DNA from: Geobacillus genomosp. 3
GTDB taxonomy: Bacteria; Bacillota; Bacilli; Bacillales; Anoxybacillaceae
Reading direction: 5' to 3'
Assembly: GCF_000445995.2 (NCBI RefSeq)
Contig: NC_022080.4
Coordinates: 2,744,001 to 2,808,000, forward strand
Length of the DNA stretch: 64,000 nucleotides
Both the position numbers and the translations under genes were made by a program. This document shows positions 9,402-17,956 of this stretch, in pieces (the stretch's first letter is position 1; the number at the start of each line of letters is the position of its first letter). The notes beneath the pieces were generated by a model. That model ran no database searches. It saw nothing but the letters and a program-made list of their open reading frames with translations, and had not been told where the DNA came from.

Positions 9402-9661
9402 CGGTCCAGCAAAATCATCTCGTTTTGCAGCTGCTCAAGCTGAAGCCGCATCCGGTGCAGCTGTTCGCGCTGCTGGGCGTTGCAGCTTTGCGCCAAGTGC
9501 GCCAAATCGTTGACCGTCTGCTCAAGCATTTGCTGGGCGTTTGTGTATTCCGTGATGTTGTAGTGTTCTTGCTTTTGCGCCTCCGTATATTGTTCTTTCG
9601 CAAAGCGGATGACGTCTTCGCACCGCTGCAAAAACTCTTCCACCGATTGTCTTGTCGCCAT
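9398..9661 (-). CDS. ytzC: YtzC family protein (DUF2524)
   Basis: 87 aa, mostly helical and glutamine-rich (MATRQSVEEFLQRCEDVIRF; later LHRMRLQLEQLQNEM), with heptad-like spacing. It matches the small YtzC family and sits, as in B. subtilis, divergent from ytqA. ATG 9661 follows GAGGTGA; the upstream ATG at 9679 overlaps that site and is not preferred. Function unknown. Confidence 0.85.
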   Translation of the reverse strand: MATRQSVEEFLQRCEDVIRFAKEQYTEAQKQEHYNITEYTNAQQMLEQTVNDLAHLAQSCNAQQREQLHRMRLQLEQLQNEMILLDR

Positions 9662-9812
9662 GCGCTCACCTCTTTTCATGATGTTCCCTCATCTTTACTA
9701 TGCGCCGCCGCTTTCATCTGTATCACGTCAATGATTGGCAGCGGTCGCTTTTTGCCGCCATCCGTGGTACAATGCAAGGATGATGCCATTTCAACATAAG
9801 GAGAGAACGGCC

Positions 9813-10784
9813 GTGACAAACGAAAACCCGTTTCCGTATGCAACCGACCGAAAGCGATATCACACATGGAACTACCATTTGCGGCAAACGTTCGGCCAAA
9901 AAGTGTTCAAAGTCGCCCTTGACGGGGGCTTTGACTGCCCGAACCGCGACGGGACGGTGGCGTATGGCGGCTGCACGTTTTGCAGCGCCGCCGGGTCGGG
10001 CGATTTTGCCGGCAACCGCGCCGACGACTTGGTGACCCAATTTCACACGATTCGGCAAAACATGCACCGAAAATGGAAAGACGGCCAATATTTGGCGTAC
10101 TTTCAAGCGTTCACGAACACGCACGCGCCGGTTGAAGTGCTGCGGGAAAAATACGAAACGGTGCTTGGCCTTGACGGGGTCGTCGGACTGTCGATCGCCA
10201 CGCGCCCCGACTGTCTGCCCGATGACGTCGTCGACTATTTGGCAGAACTCAACGAGCGGACGTATTTATGGGTCGAGCTCGGGCTGCAGACGATTCACGA
10301 GCGGACCGCCCAGCTCATCAACCGGGCGCACGATTTCCACTGTTTTGTCGAGGGGGTCCAAAAACTGCGCCGCCACGGCATCCGAGTGTGCGTCCATATC
10401 ATCAACGGCTTGCCGCTCGAGACGTACGACATGATGATGGAAACGGCGAAAACGGTCGCCGCCATGGATGTGCAAGGCATTAAAATCCATTTGCTTCATT
10501 TATTAAAAGGAACGCCGATGGTGAAACAATACGAAAAAGGGCTCGTTCGGTTTTTGTCGTTTGACGAATACGTCCGCCTCGTGTGCGACCAGCTTGAAGT
10601 GCTGCCGCCTGAGATGATCGTGCACCGCATCACCGGCGACGGGCCGATCGACTTGCTCATCGGCCCGATGTGGAGCGCCAACAAATGGGAAGTGTTAAAC
10701 GCCATTGACGCCGAACTCAAGCGGCGGGACAGCTTTCAAGGGAAGCGGTACAAACAGGGGGTGGCAAGCGCATGGCCATCATGA
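9813..10784 (+). CDS. mnmL: Radical SAM enzyme MnmL (YtqA, TIGR01212 family)
   Basis: 323 aa from GTG 9813, with AAGGAGAG seven bases upstream. The iron-sulfur site is the non-classical CPNRDGTVAYGGCTFC, typical of TIGR01212. It overlaps ytqB by 13 bases, so the two are translationally coupled. From published work as I recall it, YtqA (MnmL) and YtqB (MnmM) complete the mnm5(s2)U34 wobble modification in Gram-positive bacteria lacking MnmC: MnmL acts on cmnm5U to give nm5U. The symbol depends on that assignment; the family call is firm. Confidence 0.9.
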   Translation: MTNENPFPYATDRKRYHTWNYHLRQTFGQKVFKVALDGGFDCPNRDGTVAYGGCTFCSAAGSGDFAGNRADDLVTQFHTIRQNMHRKWKDGQYLAYFQAFTNTHAPVEVLREKYETVLGLDGVVGLSIATRPDCLPDDVVDYLAELNERTYLWVELGLQTIHERTAQLINRAHDFHCFVEGVQKLRRHGIRVCVHIINGLPLETYDMMMETAKTVAAMDVQGIKIHLLHLLKGTPMVKQYEKGLVRFLSFDEYVRLVCDQLEVLPPEMIVHRITGDGPIDLLIGPMWSANKWEVLNAIDAELKRRDSFQGKRYKQGVASAWPS

Positions 10785-11359
10785 ATATTTTGCCGTTTGC
10801 CCGTTTTTTGCTGGACGGCGCGCTCAAAGAAGGCGGCATCGCCGTCGATGCGACGGTCGGCAACGGCCATGACACCGTCTTTTTAGCCGAGCGCGTCGGG
10901 GAGCGCGGGCATGTGTTTGGTTTTGACATTCAAGCCGAAGCGATAGCGGCAGCCAGAGCCCGCCTCGCCGAACACGGGCTGGACGGGCGGGTGACGCTGT
11001 TTCAAACGAGCCACAGCCTGCTGCTGGAAACGCTCCCCCGCCACGTTCACGGGCGCGTCGCCGCCGCCGTGTTCAACCTCGGCTATTTGCCGGGCGGCAA
11101 TAAACAAATTGTGACGAAGCCGGAATCGACGATCGAAGCGGTCCGCCAGCTTCTTTCCATCTTAAAGCCGGGCGGCGTCATCGCCCTTGTCGTCTACCAC
11201 GGCCATCCGGAAGGAAAAATCGAGCGCGACGCCTTGCTCGACTACGTCCGCACGCTCGATCAGCGGCGCGCCCACGTCTTGCAATATCAATTCCTCAACC
11301 GGCGCAACGACCCGCCGTTTTTGCTCGCCATCGAGAAGCGAACGAACGGGGCTGGCTGA
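10772..11359 (+). CDS. mnmM: tRNA (mnm5s2U34) methyltransferase MnmM (YtqB)
   Basis: 195 aa class I SAM-dependent methyltransferase. Motif I reads VDATVGNGHDTVFLA with the acidic end of strand 2 in FGFDIQAEA, and motif IV is NLGYLPGGNK. As recalled from published work, YtqB methylates nm5(s2)U34 to mnm5(s2)U34 in tRNA, acting after MnmL encoded just upstream. ATG 10772 follows GGGGGTGG; an ATG at 10781 overlapping the ytqA stop is an alternative. A terminator follows at 11385. Confidence 0.9.
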   Translation: MAIMNILPFARFLLDGALKEGGIAVDATVGNGHDTVFLAERVGERGHVFGFDIQAEAIAAARARLAEHGLDGRVTLFQTSHSLLLETLPRHVHGRVAAAVFNLGYLPGGNKQIVTKPESTIEAVRQLLSILKPGGVIALVVYHGHPEGKIERDALLDYVRTLDQRRAHVLQYQFLNRRNDPPFLLAIEKRTNGAG

Positions 11360-11384
11360 GATCAGGCCGCCTTTCGGAAGCAAA

Positions 11385-11416
11385 CGGCTGCCCTTATGAC
11401 AAGGACAGCCGTTTTT
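11385..11416 (+). terminator. Terminator of mnmL-mnmM
   Basis: CGGCTGCCCTT/AAGGACAGCCG arms and TTTTTG on the plus strand. It overlaps the last codons of the convergent ytpB gene. Confidence 0.75.
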
Positions 11417-12476
11417 GTTGCTCCTGCCAAAAGCGATACGCTTTTCCGTTCCAATAAAAAAACATCGACGCCGCCCCGCCGGCGCGGACGAGCCGGCGCG
11501 CCAACCGGCGCAGCCGCTCCTGTTTTTTCACTTTGTCATCCGACAAATACAGCCCAAGCAAGCCGCGGTGGATCAAGCGGTGAAACTCGCCGTGCGGCAG
11601 CGCGCCGACATGGCGGTCCGCCTCCTCGATAAAATGGCAAAGCCGCTTAAGCAGCACCGTTTCGTCCGGATAGTAAAAGCAAAAATTCAAATCGCCGCCT
11701 TCCCGGTCTTCCTCCTGGTCGATCAAATAGTCAAGCAAAATGTGCAGCCCTTGAATGTACGGGAAATAGCCGTCGCGCACTTGTTTGGCCATCTCCGGCG
11801 GCAGCGACTCGCCGAACGCATACGCCACAAGGCAGAAAATGCCGAGCGTCGAACCGGAGCAGGCGGAAAACTCGTACCATTCCATCGGCGGCAAGGCGTC
11901 TTTGTATTGGGCAAACCATCTCTCGAGCCGCGGCACGCGCTCTTTCGTGTCGACATGTTTATGTACTTGCAAGTCGCAATAATAGCCGGCCAGCTCATGC
12001 AAAAACGGAACGATCGTCTCATAATGACGCAATGTGCCGAGCACTTCCTGGCACGTGCGCACCAAATCCGGCAAATAGCCGCCGTCTTCCTGCTCGCGGC
12101 GGTGGCGGTAATAGTTCGACGGCTCGGCGCCGATCGTCAAGGCGTCCGGCATCGAATCGTGCAAAGCCCGGAAATCGAGCGGATCAAGCGATGTGCTCCG
12201 GTCGCACAAGTTATCCAAATAATCGCTGATCGTCTGATAGGCGACGATAAAGCGGACGCACGCCTCAAGCTTGTCGCCCGAAAGCAGCGCCAAAATCGCG
12301 CCGCCTTCGCAATGGAACGTTTTCGACGCGATGCTTGCAAGCGCCTGGCGCCGAAGCTCCGGGTCGGGAATGCGCTCGGCCCGCCGCCGCCAATAGGCAA
12401 GCTCGCGGTGGACGAGAGGAAACACGTCGCGATAAACCATTTTCATTAACGCAATCGGGTGTGTCGGGATTTTCAA
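11394..12476 (-). CDS. ytpB: Tetraprenyl-beta-curcumene synthase (YtpB, DUF2600)
   Basis: About 360 aa. The acidic DYLDN segment (in QTISDYLDNLCD) and a second motif in HILLDYLIDQEEDREGGD are the metal-diphosphate site of this large terpene synthase family. YtpB cyclises all-trans tetraprenyl (C35) diphosphate to tetraprenyl-beta-curcumene, the first step of sesquarterpene synthesis in Bacillaceae. I prefer TTG 12476 (KIPTHPIALMK follows) because AGGTGA sits six bases upstream; ATG 12512 has no ribosome-binding site. Convergent with mnmM. Confidence 0.92.
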   Translation of the reverse strand: MKIPTHPIALMKMVYRDVFPLVHRELAYWRRRAERIPDPELRRQALASIASKTFHCEGGAILALLSGDKLEACVRFIVAYQTISDYLDNLCDRSTSLDPLDFRALHDSMPDALTIGAEPSNYYRHRREQEDGGYLPDLVRTCQEVLGTLRHYETIVPFLHELAGYYCDLQVHKHVDTKERVPRLERWFAQYKDALPPMEWYEFSACSGSTLGIFCLVAYAFGESLPPEMAKQVRDGYFPYIQGLHILLDYLIDQEEDREGGDLNFCFYYPDETVLLKRLCHFIEEADRHVGALPHGEFHRLIHRGLLGLYLSDDKVKKQERLRRLARRLVRAGGAASMFFYWNGKAYRFWQEQQKRLSLS

Positions 12477-12637
12477 TTTGCTCACCTCGGGACGCAAAAA
12501 CGATGCTTTCATCTTCTAGTATCGCCATCCCCACACGCGGGGCAAACCATAGGGCGCTCCCGTTTCATTTACGAACCGGAAACAACCTTGTAAAATAAAC
12601 ATGAATCCATGATTTTGCCATGAAAGGAACGAACGCC

Positions 12638-13180
12638 ATGATCTATCCGTACAAAGGAAAAACACCGCAAATCGCCGCCTCCGCCTTCATCGCCGATTAT
12701 GTGACGATCACCGGCGATGTCGTGATCGGCGAAGAGACGAGCATTTGGTTCGGCACCGTCATCCGCGGCGACGTGGCGCCGACGGTGATCGGCAACCGGG
12801 TCAATATCCAAGATAACTCAATTTTGCATCAAAGTCCAAACAATCCGCTCATCATCGAAGACGGGGTGACCGTCGGCCATCAAGTCATTTTGCACAGCGC
12901 CATCGTCCGGAAACACGCGCTCATCGGCATGGGCTCGATCATTTTAGACGGCGCGGAAATCGGCGAAGGCGCGTTTATCGGCGCCGGCAGTTTGGTGCCG
13001 CCGGAAAAAAAAATCCCGCCGAACACGCTCGCCCTCGGCCGGCCGGCCAAAGTCGTCCGCGAGTTGACCGAAGACGACTTCCGCGAAATGGAGCGCATCC
13101 GCCGCGAATATGTGGAAAAAGGGCGCTATTACAAAGCGCTGCAACAAGCCGCGCGCCCTCACGAAAAAGAGCTGCCGTGA
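12638..13180 (+). CDS. ytoA: Gamma carbonic anhydrase family protein (YtoA)
   Basis: 180 aa left-handed beta-helix made of hexapeptide repeats (IADYVTITGDVVIGEET onward). The three zinc-ligand histidines fit SILHQSP, VTVGHQVILH and nearby positions. The RGDVAPTVIG segment is typical of gamma carbonic anhydrases. Whether this homologue hydrates CO2 or only binds a metal or acyl group is unknown. ATG 12638 with AAAGGAA upstream. A GAGCTGCC/GGCAGCTC hairpin just after the stop may end the transcript. Confidence 0.9.
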   Translation: MIYPYKGKTPQIAASAFIADYVTITGDVVIGEETSIWFGTVIRGDVAPTVIGNRVNIQDNSILHQSPNNPLIIEDGVTVGHQVILHSAIVRKHALIGMGSIILDGAEIGEGAFIGAGSLVPPEKKIPPNTLALGRPAKVVRELTEDDFREMERIRREYVEKGRYYKALQQAARPHEKELP

Positions 13181-13250
13181 TCCGGCAGCTCTTGTGCTGG
13201 TGGTTGTTGGCCGACGCCCGAAACGACCCGCGCATCCGCGCCGTCCGGCC

Positions 13251-14462
13251 TTACTTGTTCGCCAACGCCAACGCTTGTTCTTTCAACACTGGCGCTTTAT
13301 CGGTGCGCTCCCACGGCAGGTCGATGTCCGTGCGCCCGAAATGGCCGTAAGCGGCCGTTTGTTTGTAAATCGGGCGGCGCAGGTCGAGCATTTTGATGAT
13401 GCCGGCCGGGCGCAGGTCGAAGTTGTTGCGGACGACTTCAATTAAAATGTCTTCCGACACTTTCCCAGTGCCGAACGTATCAATGGAAATCGATACCGGA
13501 CGGGCGACGCCGATCGCGTAGGCGAGCTGCACTTCGCACTTGTCGGCGAGTCCGGCTGCAACGATGTTTTTCGCCACATAACGGGCCGCATACGCCGCCG
13601 AACGGTCGACTTTCGTCGGGTCTTTGCCCGAGAACGCGCCGCCGCCATGGCGGGCGTAGCCGCCGTACGTGTCGACGATGATTTTCCGCCCCGTCAGCCC
13701 GGCATCGCCTTGCGGACCGCCGATGACGAACCGGCCGGTCGGGTTGATGAAATAGTTCGTGTTCTCATCGAGCAATTCTGCCGGCACGACCGGTTTGATG
13801 ACATGCTCTTTCATGTCGCGCTCGATTTGCTCTTGCGTAATTTCCGGGTGATGCTGCGTCGAAATGACGATCGTATCAACGCGCACCGGTTTGCCGTTTT
13901 CATCATATTCGATCGTCACTTGCGTTTTCCCGTCCGGGCGCAAGTATGGCAATACATCCGTTTTGCGCACTTCCGCCAAACGGCGCGCCAGGCGGTGGGC
14001 GAGCGCAATCGGCAGCGGCATTAATTCTTCCGTTTCATTGCAGGCGAACCCAAACATAAGCCCTTGGTCGCCGGCCCCGATCGCTTCAATTTCCTCGTCG
14101 GTCATCTGACCTTCACGCGCTTCAAGCGCCCGGTCCACCCCCATGGCGATATCCGGCGACTGCTCATCGATCGCGGTCAACACTGCGCACGTATCGGCGT
14201 CAAATCCGTATTTGGCGCGCGTATAGCCAATCTCGCGGACCGTATCGCGGACGAGGCGCGGAATATCGACGTACGTTGACGTCGTAATTTCCCCGCTCAC
14301 GAGCACCAACCCGGTCGTGACGCTCGTTTCGCACGCAACGCGGGCGTTCGGGTCTTTTTCCAAAATGGCGTCCAAAATGGCATCGGAAATTTGGTCGCAA
14401 ATTTTATCCGGATGTCCTTCCGTCACAGATTCTGACGTAAACAAGCGGCGTTTGGCTGACAT
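13251..14462 (-). CDS. metK: S-adenosylmethionine synthetase
   Basis: 403 aa. Signatures are [11 protein letters not shown] near the N-terminus, [10 protein letters not shown] mid-protein and the ATP-binding loop [19 protein letters not shown]. It makes SAM from methionine and ATP. Expression is controlled by the SAM-I riboswitch directly upstream, giving product feedback. Tail to tail with ytoA. Confidence 0.98.
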   Translation of the reverse strand: MSAKRRLFTSESVTEGHPDKICDQISDAILDAILEKDPNARVACETSVTTGLVLVSGEITTSTYVDIPRLVRDTVREIGYTRAKYGFDADTCAVLTAIDEQSPDIAMGVDRALEAREGQMTDEEIEAIGAGDQGLMFGFACNETEELMPLPIALAHRLARRLAEVRKTDVLPYLRPDGKTQVTIEYDENGKPVRVDTIVISTQHHPEITQEQIERDMKEHVIKPVVPAELLDENTNYFINPTGRFVIGGPQGDAGLTGRKIIVDTYGGYARHGGGAFSGKDPTKVDRSAAYAARYVAKNIVAAGLADKCEVQLAYAIGVARPVSISIDTFGTGKVSEDILIEVVRNNFDLRPAGIIKMLDLRRPIYKQTAAYGHFGRTDIDLPWERTDKAPVLKEQALALANK

Positions 14463-14521
14463 TCGGTTTGTTTCCTCCTCTTGGCGTAATGTGGCGATAC
14501 GGAACTCATTCCCTGCAATAT

Positions 14522-14695
14522 AAAAAACCTTTCCCTGTCACGGTGAGGAAAGGTCATGGCAATCGTATTGCTTCCTTTCACTCTTATCGTTCAAGGACTG
14601 CGCCTTGCCACAGGTTAGCACCATTTCACACATGTACAGTTGTGACGGTTGCTGGGTTTCATCGGGCCTGTCCCTCCACCGGCTCGGGATAAGAG
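14522..14695 (-). promoter_or_regulatory. SAM-I (S-box) riboswitch of metK
   Basis: On the minus strand the aptamer (about 14581-14695) is closed by P1 arms CTCTTATC/GATAAGAG and holds the conserved GCCCGATGAAACCC and GCAACC stretches plus GGTGCTAACC. A terminator with ACCTTTCC/GGAAAGGT arms and a T-run (14522-14556) follows, 60 bases before the metK ATG. SAM binding favours the terminator, so metK is turned off when SAM is plentiful. Confidence 0.96.
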
Positions 14696-15130
14696 TATCC
14701 GTTCAATGACTTATCTTATCGCAATTGGAGGAACAAAGTCAACCGCAGAAGTGAATTTTTTATCATCCCGGACCAAGAAGCCCTGCTTCCACACGCGAGC
14801 CCAGACGGAGAAAACATCGGCGCCTTTCCCCGCCGCTCTTTCCCTTGCCTCAACAAGATCAAAAGGAAGCCAAACAGAGCCCCTTTCCTTTGTATAGGAA
14901 GTGATGTCCATCTAAACGTGGCGCTTGCGGCTGCATCCTTGAACAAGGCGGAGCGGATCCGGCAAACGTATTGCCGGTTTGCTAAGGCCGACTGGCTGCG
15001 GGACGCACACGGGCGGCTTCCACGGGGCGGGTCTTTCGAATCTTCTACTCTTTTAACGCCGGGATAGGCCAAGAGCGTTCAAAATCTGAAAAATAGGCAA
15101 AATAAGTTCAAAAAAACCTACACAATTAGT
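14696..15130. other. Intergenic region between the SAM riboswitch and the pckA promoter
   Basis: About 435 bases. A 66-codon frame at 14711-14911 (minus) has no ribosome-binding site and no family character. I see no RNA gene. The metK promoter must lie just upstream of 14695 on the minus strand but I could not place it confidently. Confidence 0.4.
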
Positions 15131-15159
15131 ATGGACTATTAATAAAAATGTGTTATACT
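15131..15159 (+). promoter_or_regulatory. pckA promoter with a CcpN-type operator
   Basis: TATACT at 15154-15159 is a good -10 element; the -35 region (about 15131) is weak. TGTGTTATACT at 15149-15159 fits the CcpN consensus TRTGHYATAYW, as I recall it, at every position, and overlaps the -10 box. In B. subtilis CcpN represses pckA and gapB when glucose is present. Confidence 0.65.
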
Positions 15160-15199
15160 ATTTTCAAGAGTGATTACAAAAAGAAGGCAGGTTGTGAAC

Positions 15200-16786
15200 A
15201 TGGGGATTGCCAAGATGACGAATAAACTGGCGTTGCTGCTGCAAAAACCGTACGTGCACCATCAGCTGTCCGTCGCCGAGCTCGTCGAGAAAGTATTGCA
15301 ACGGAACGAAGGGCGGCTGACCCATACCGGCGCGGTCGCCGTCACGACCGGCAAGTACACCGGACGGTCGCCGAAAGACAAATACATCGTCGAAGAGCCG
15401 TCGACCAAACAAACGATCGACTGGGGCCCGGTCAACCAACCGATGGCGCCGGAGACGTTTGACAAACTGTATGACAAAGTGCTCGATTATTTAATGAAAC
15501 AAGACGAACTGTTCGTCTTTAAAGGCTTTGCCGGCGCCGATCCGAAATCGCGGCTGCCGATTCAAGTCGTGAACGAGTTCGCCTGGCACAACTTGTTCGT
15601 CCATCAGCTGTTCATCCGCCCGAGCGCCGAGGAGCTCGCCGCGCACGAGCCGCAATTTACCGTCATTTGCGCGCCGAACTTTAAAGCCGACCCCGCCGTT
15701 GACGGCACGCGCTCGGAAACGTTCATCATCATTTCGTTTGAACGGCGCACGGTCTTAATCGGCGGCACCGAATACGCCGGGGAAATGAAAAAATCGATTT
15801 TCTCGGTCATGAACTATTTGCTGCCGGAACAAGGCATCTTGCCGATGCACTGCTCGGCCAACGTCGGCCAGGAAGGCGACGTCGCCCTCTTTTTCGGCTT
15901 GTCGGGAACGGGAAAAACGACGCTGTCCGCCGACCCGAAGCGCCGCTTGATCGGCGATGACGAACACGGCTGGTCGAGCCGCGGCGTTTTCAACATCGAA
16001 GGCGGCTGCTATGCGAAATGCATCAACCTATCGCGCGAAAAAGAGCCGCAAATTTTCGACGCCATCGGCTTCGGCGCGGTGCTCGAAAACGTCGTCCTCG
16101 ACGACGCGACGCGCGTGCCGAACTATGACGACGGCACGCTGACGGAAAACACGCGCGCCGCCTACCCGATCCAAGCGATCGACAACATCATCGACCCGAG
16201 CGTCGCCGGCCATCCGTCCACGATCGTGTTTTTGACAGCCGATGCGTTCGGCGTCCTGCCGCCCATCAGCAAGCTGACGCGCGAACAGGCGATGTACCAC
16301 TTCCTAAGCGGCTACACAAGCAAACTCGCCGGCACCGAACGCGGCGTCACCGAACCGGAAGCGACGTTCTCGACGTGCTTCGGCGCCCCGTTTTTGCCGC
16401 GCCCGGCCGTTGAATACGCGGAAATGCTCGGGCAAAAAATCGCCGAACACAACGTCCGCGTCTTTTTGGTCAACACCGGCTGGACAGGAGGGCCGTACGG
16501 CGTCGGCAGCCGCATGAAGCTCGCCTACACCCGGGCGATGGTGCAAGCGGCCGTCGAAGGAGAGCTCGACAACATCGAAACCGTGCAAGACCCGATTTTC
16601 GGCCTCGCCATCCCGGCGCACGTCCCGGGCGTGCCCGATGACGTCCTGCAGCCGCAAAACACGTGGGCCGACAAACAAGCGTACGAACAAAAAGCGAAAG
16701 AACTGGCGCAAAAGTTCCGCACGAACTTCCAAAAATTCACCCATATCGATCCGTCCATCGAAAAACTCGGCGGACCGCTCGTGTAA
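15200..16786 (+). CDS. pckA: Phosphoenolpyruvate carboxykinase (ATP)
   Basis: 528 aa, the family's usual length. The kinase-1a P-loop [11 protein letters not shown] and kinase-2 motif LIGDDEHGW are intact, and the N-terminal [10 protein letters not shown] binds oxaloacetate. It makes PEP from oxaloacetate and ATP, the first committed step of gluconeogenesis. ATG 15200 ([12 protein letters not shown]) is preferred; a GTG two codons upstream is also possible behind the AAGG/CAGG-rich leader. Followed by a strong terminator and then the accessory scar. Confidence 0.97.
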   Translation: MGIAKMTNKLALLLQKPYVHHQLSVAELVEKVLQRNEGRLTHTGAVAVTTGKYTGRSPKDKYIVEEPSTKQTIDWGPVNQPMAPETFDKLYDKVLDYLMKQDELFVFKGFAGADPKSRLPIQVVNEFAWHNLFVHQLFIRPSAEELAAHEPQFTVICAPNFKADPAVDGTRSETFIIISFERRTVLIGGTEYAGEMKKSIFSVMNYLLPEQGILPMHCSANVGQEGDVALFFGLSGTGKTTLSADPKRRLIGDDEHGWSSRGVFNIEGGCYAKCINLSREKEPQIFDAIGFGAVLENVVLDDATRVPNYDDGTLTENTRAAYPIQAIDNIIDPSVAGHPSTIVFLTADAFGVLPPISKLTREQAMYHFLSGYTSKLAGTERGVTEPEATFSTCFGAPFLPRPAVEYAEMLGQKIAEHNVRVFLVNTGWTGGPYGVGSRMKLAYTRAMVQAAVEGELDNIETVQDPIFGLAIPAHVPGVPDDVLQPQNTWADKQAYEQKAKELAQKFRTNFQKFTHIDPSIEKLGGPLV

Positions 16787-16791
16787 CGAAA

Positions 16792-16836
16792 CACCCCGGC
16801 CAGCCAGGGAACAGCCCCTGCACGGCCGGGGTTTCT
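16792..16836 (+). terminator. pckA terminator
   Basis: CCCCGGCC/GGCCGGGG arms followed by TTTCTCGCTTTTC, six bases after the stop codon. Confidence 0.85.
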
Positions 16837-16904
16837 CGCTTTTCTTCTGTTTGGCCGCGGGCTCAACGATGCTATCAGTCCGGATGGACGGTAACGCGGT
16901 CATC

Positions 16905-17143
16905 ATGGAATGGCGGCTTCAAGAGGCTAAACACCGGCCCCGTCATGCAGGGAGAAAGGCGGCTGATGAAAGCCCCCAAGCGATCGGCGCGCAGGGCAAA
17001 CCGGCGGTTTGTTGCCCGTGGAACAATACGAGCGGCTGACCAAACCGAAAACCCGCCTGACCGGCTTCTTCAGGCAATCCCCATTGTGCGATGCGGCACT
17101 TGACTTGGAAAGAAACAACGAGCAAGCGCGGGAGGTTGAATGA
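16905..17143 (+). pseudogene. Phd/YefM-family antitoxin, frameshifted
   Basis: Two halves in different frames together give a full antitoxin of about 80 residues. The first frame reads MEWRLQEAKHR and then KAADESPQAI and GKPAV; the second frame continues VEQYERLTKPKTRLTGFFRQ and SPLCDAALDLERNN, ending REVE-stop. This matches the type II Phd/YefM antitoxin pattern (N-terminal W-LQEAK, C-terminal YERL, FF-SPL and LDLER). A one-base deletion near 17008 accounts for the shift. The middle (RPRHAG) is also degraded. Confidence 0.75.
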
Positions 17144-17248
17144 TGGGAAGATCTTTTGGACACGGACATCATTTCGGAACTCATCAAAAAAATCCCCATC
17201 CGGGGGAGGTGCGTTGGATTGGCGAGCAAGATGGAAGCTCCTTGTTTG
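17141..17248 (+). pseudogene. VapC-type PIN-domain toxin, 5' fragment with frameshift
   Basis: Immediately after the antitoxin stop one frame reads LLDTDIISELIKK, the invariant PIN-domain start with its first catalytic Asp. A second frame then reads NPHPGEVRWIGEQDGSSLFGF, the next VapC segment. The original start codon is not in frame, a shift lies near 17187, and similarity ends where the CRISPR terminal repeat begins (17249). About two thirds of the toxin gene is missing, so it is dead. Confidence 0.72.
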
Positions 17249-17348
17249 GTTTCAATTTCTTGTAGGTGCGATAAAAACAAGCCGCCATGACGGGCGGCTG
17301 ATGTTCGTTCACATATTTCTTTCAATCCCTCATAGGTACGATAAAAAC
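17249..17348 (-). CRISPR. Two-repeat, one-spacer CRISPR array
   Basis: Two 30-base repeats at 17319-17348 and 17249-17278 flank a 40-base spacer (17279-17318). The leader-side repeat ends in CATAGGTACGATAAAAAC on the plus strand and fits the Geobacillus type I-B repeat as I recall it, apart from its first base. The other repeat shares GTTTCAAT and CGATAAAAAC but differs at about seven central positions, as trailer-end repeats often do. Transcription should run on the minus strand from the adjacent leader. No cas gene is in the window. Confidence 0.85.
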
Positions 17349-17519
17349 CCCAAAAAGGCTTGTTCCATCAAGCTTTTCGGTTTGGAGCTGTTTTCAGCAT
17401 ACCACGTTTCAAAAATTCTGTCAATGACTTTTAACCTTGATGGCTGTAGGTTTGAGGCGCTAAAAACCATTGTCGTCGATCCCCCGGGGTTTTGGCATGA
17501 TTGGAGGTCGACGACAATG
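17349..17519 (-). promoter_or_regulatory. CRISPR leader with promoter
   Basis: Minus-strand TTGACA (17419-17424), a 17-base spacer and TATGCT (17396-17401) form a near-consensus promoter about 50 bases before the first repeat. Further upstream lies a perfect 12-base inverted repeat (CATTGTCGTCGA at 17468-17479 and its complement at 17508-17519) around a CCCCCGGGG-rich loop, which resembles type I-B leaders of other Firmicutes. The leader appears intact. Confidence 0.75.
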
Positions 17520-17530
17520 CGAAGGCGGGT

Positions 17531-17833
17531 TTACTTCTTCAGCTGTTCGATCTTTTCCGCCGGCAGCCCGGTCAGTTCGTGGATCGTGCCGACATCGTAC
17601 CCTTTCGCCAGCATTTTCTTCGCGATGTCGATTTTCCCTTCCTCGATCCCTTTTTGGCGTCCTTGTTCAATCCCTTGCTTGATTCCTTGTTTGACTCCTT
17701 GTTGAATGCCTTTCTCGATTCCCCGCTGTTCGTATGAGATGATGAGCTCCATCACTTGTTTCGCTTCCTTCGTCTCCATTTGGCTCACCTCGTCCCCGAA
17801 TTTTTTTATCCGTTTCGCTGTTACGGCCGGAAT
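17531..17833 (-). pseudogene. Rpn/PD-(D/E)XK recombination-promoting nuclease, C-terminal remnant
   Basis: About 100 codons keep the tail of the Rpn (former transposase_31) family: VTAKRIKKFGDEVSQMETKE, then KQVMELIISYEQRG, a Q/K/G/I repeat (KGIQQGVKQGIKQGIEQGRQ) and IAKKMLAKGYDVGTIHELTGL. The nuclease domain, normally some 200 residues upstream, is absent; coding homology starts near 17833, just past the ytmB terminator. The stop codon lies 11 bases from the CRISPR leader inverted repeat. Confidence 0.75.
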
Positions 17834-17869
17834 CGGGGCAAGCCGCCTAGTTTTCCCCTGCTTCCAAAA

Positions 17870-17906
17870 CGGGGAGCGCAAACCGTTTTTCCGTTTGCGC
17901 TCCCAT
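17870..17906 (-). terminator. ytmB terminator
   Basis: Perfect 12-base arms GGGAGCGCAAAC/GTTTGCGCTCCC; T content after the hairpin is modest (CGTTTTGG). Confidence 0.65.
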
Positions 17907-17956
17907 TCCCCGCTTAGCCGGCCGCCCACTCGGTGCGGCCCTGCGGTCTTCCGCGT

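Noticed and set aside
11415..12449. 344-codon plus-strand frame opposite ytpB
   Set aside because: Antisense shadow; ytpB on the other strand has clear terpene synthase motifs.
14711..14911. 66-codon frame upstream of the SAM riboswitch
   Set aside because: No ribosome-binding site and no recognisable family; lies in the metK leader region.
17091..17705. 204-codon plus-strand frame running through the CRISPR array
   Set aside because: It crosses repeats, leader and the antisense of the Rpn tail; a by-product of non-coding sequence.
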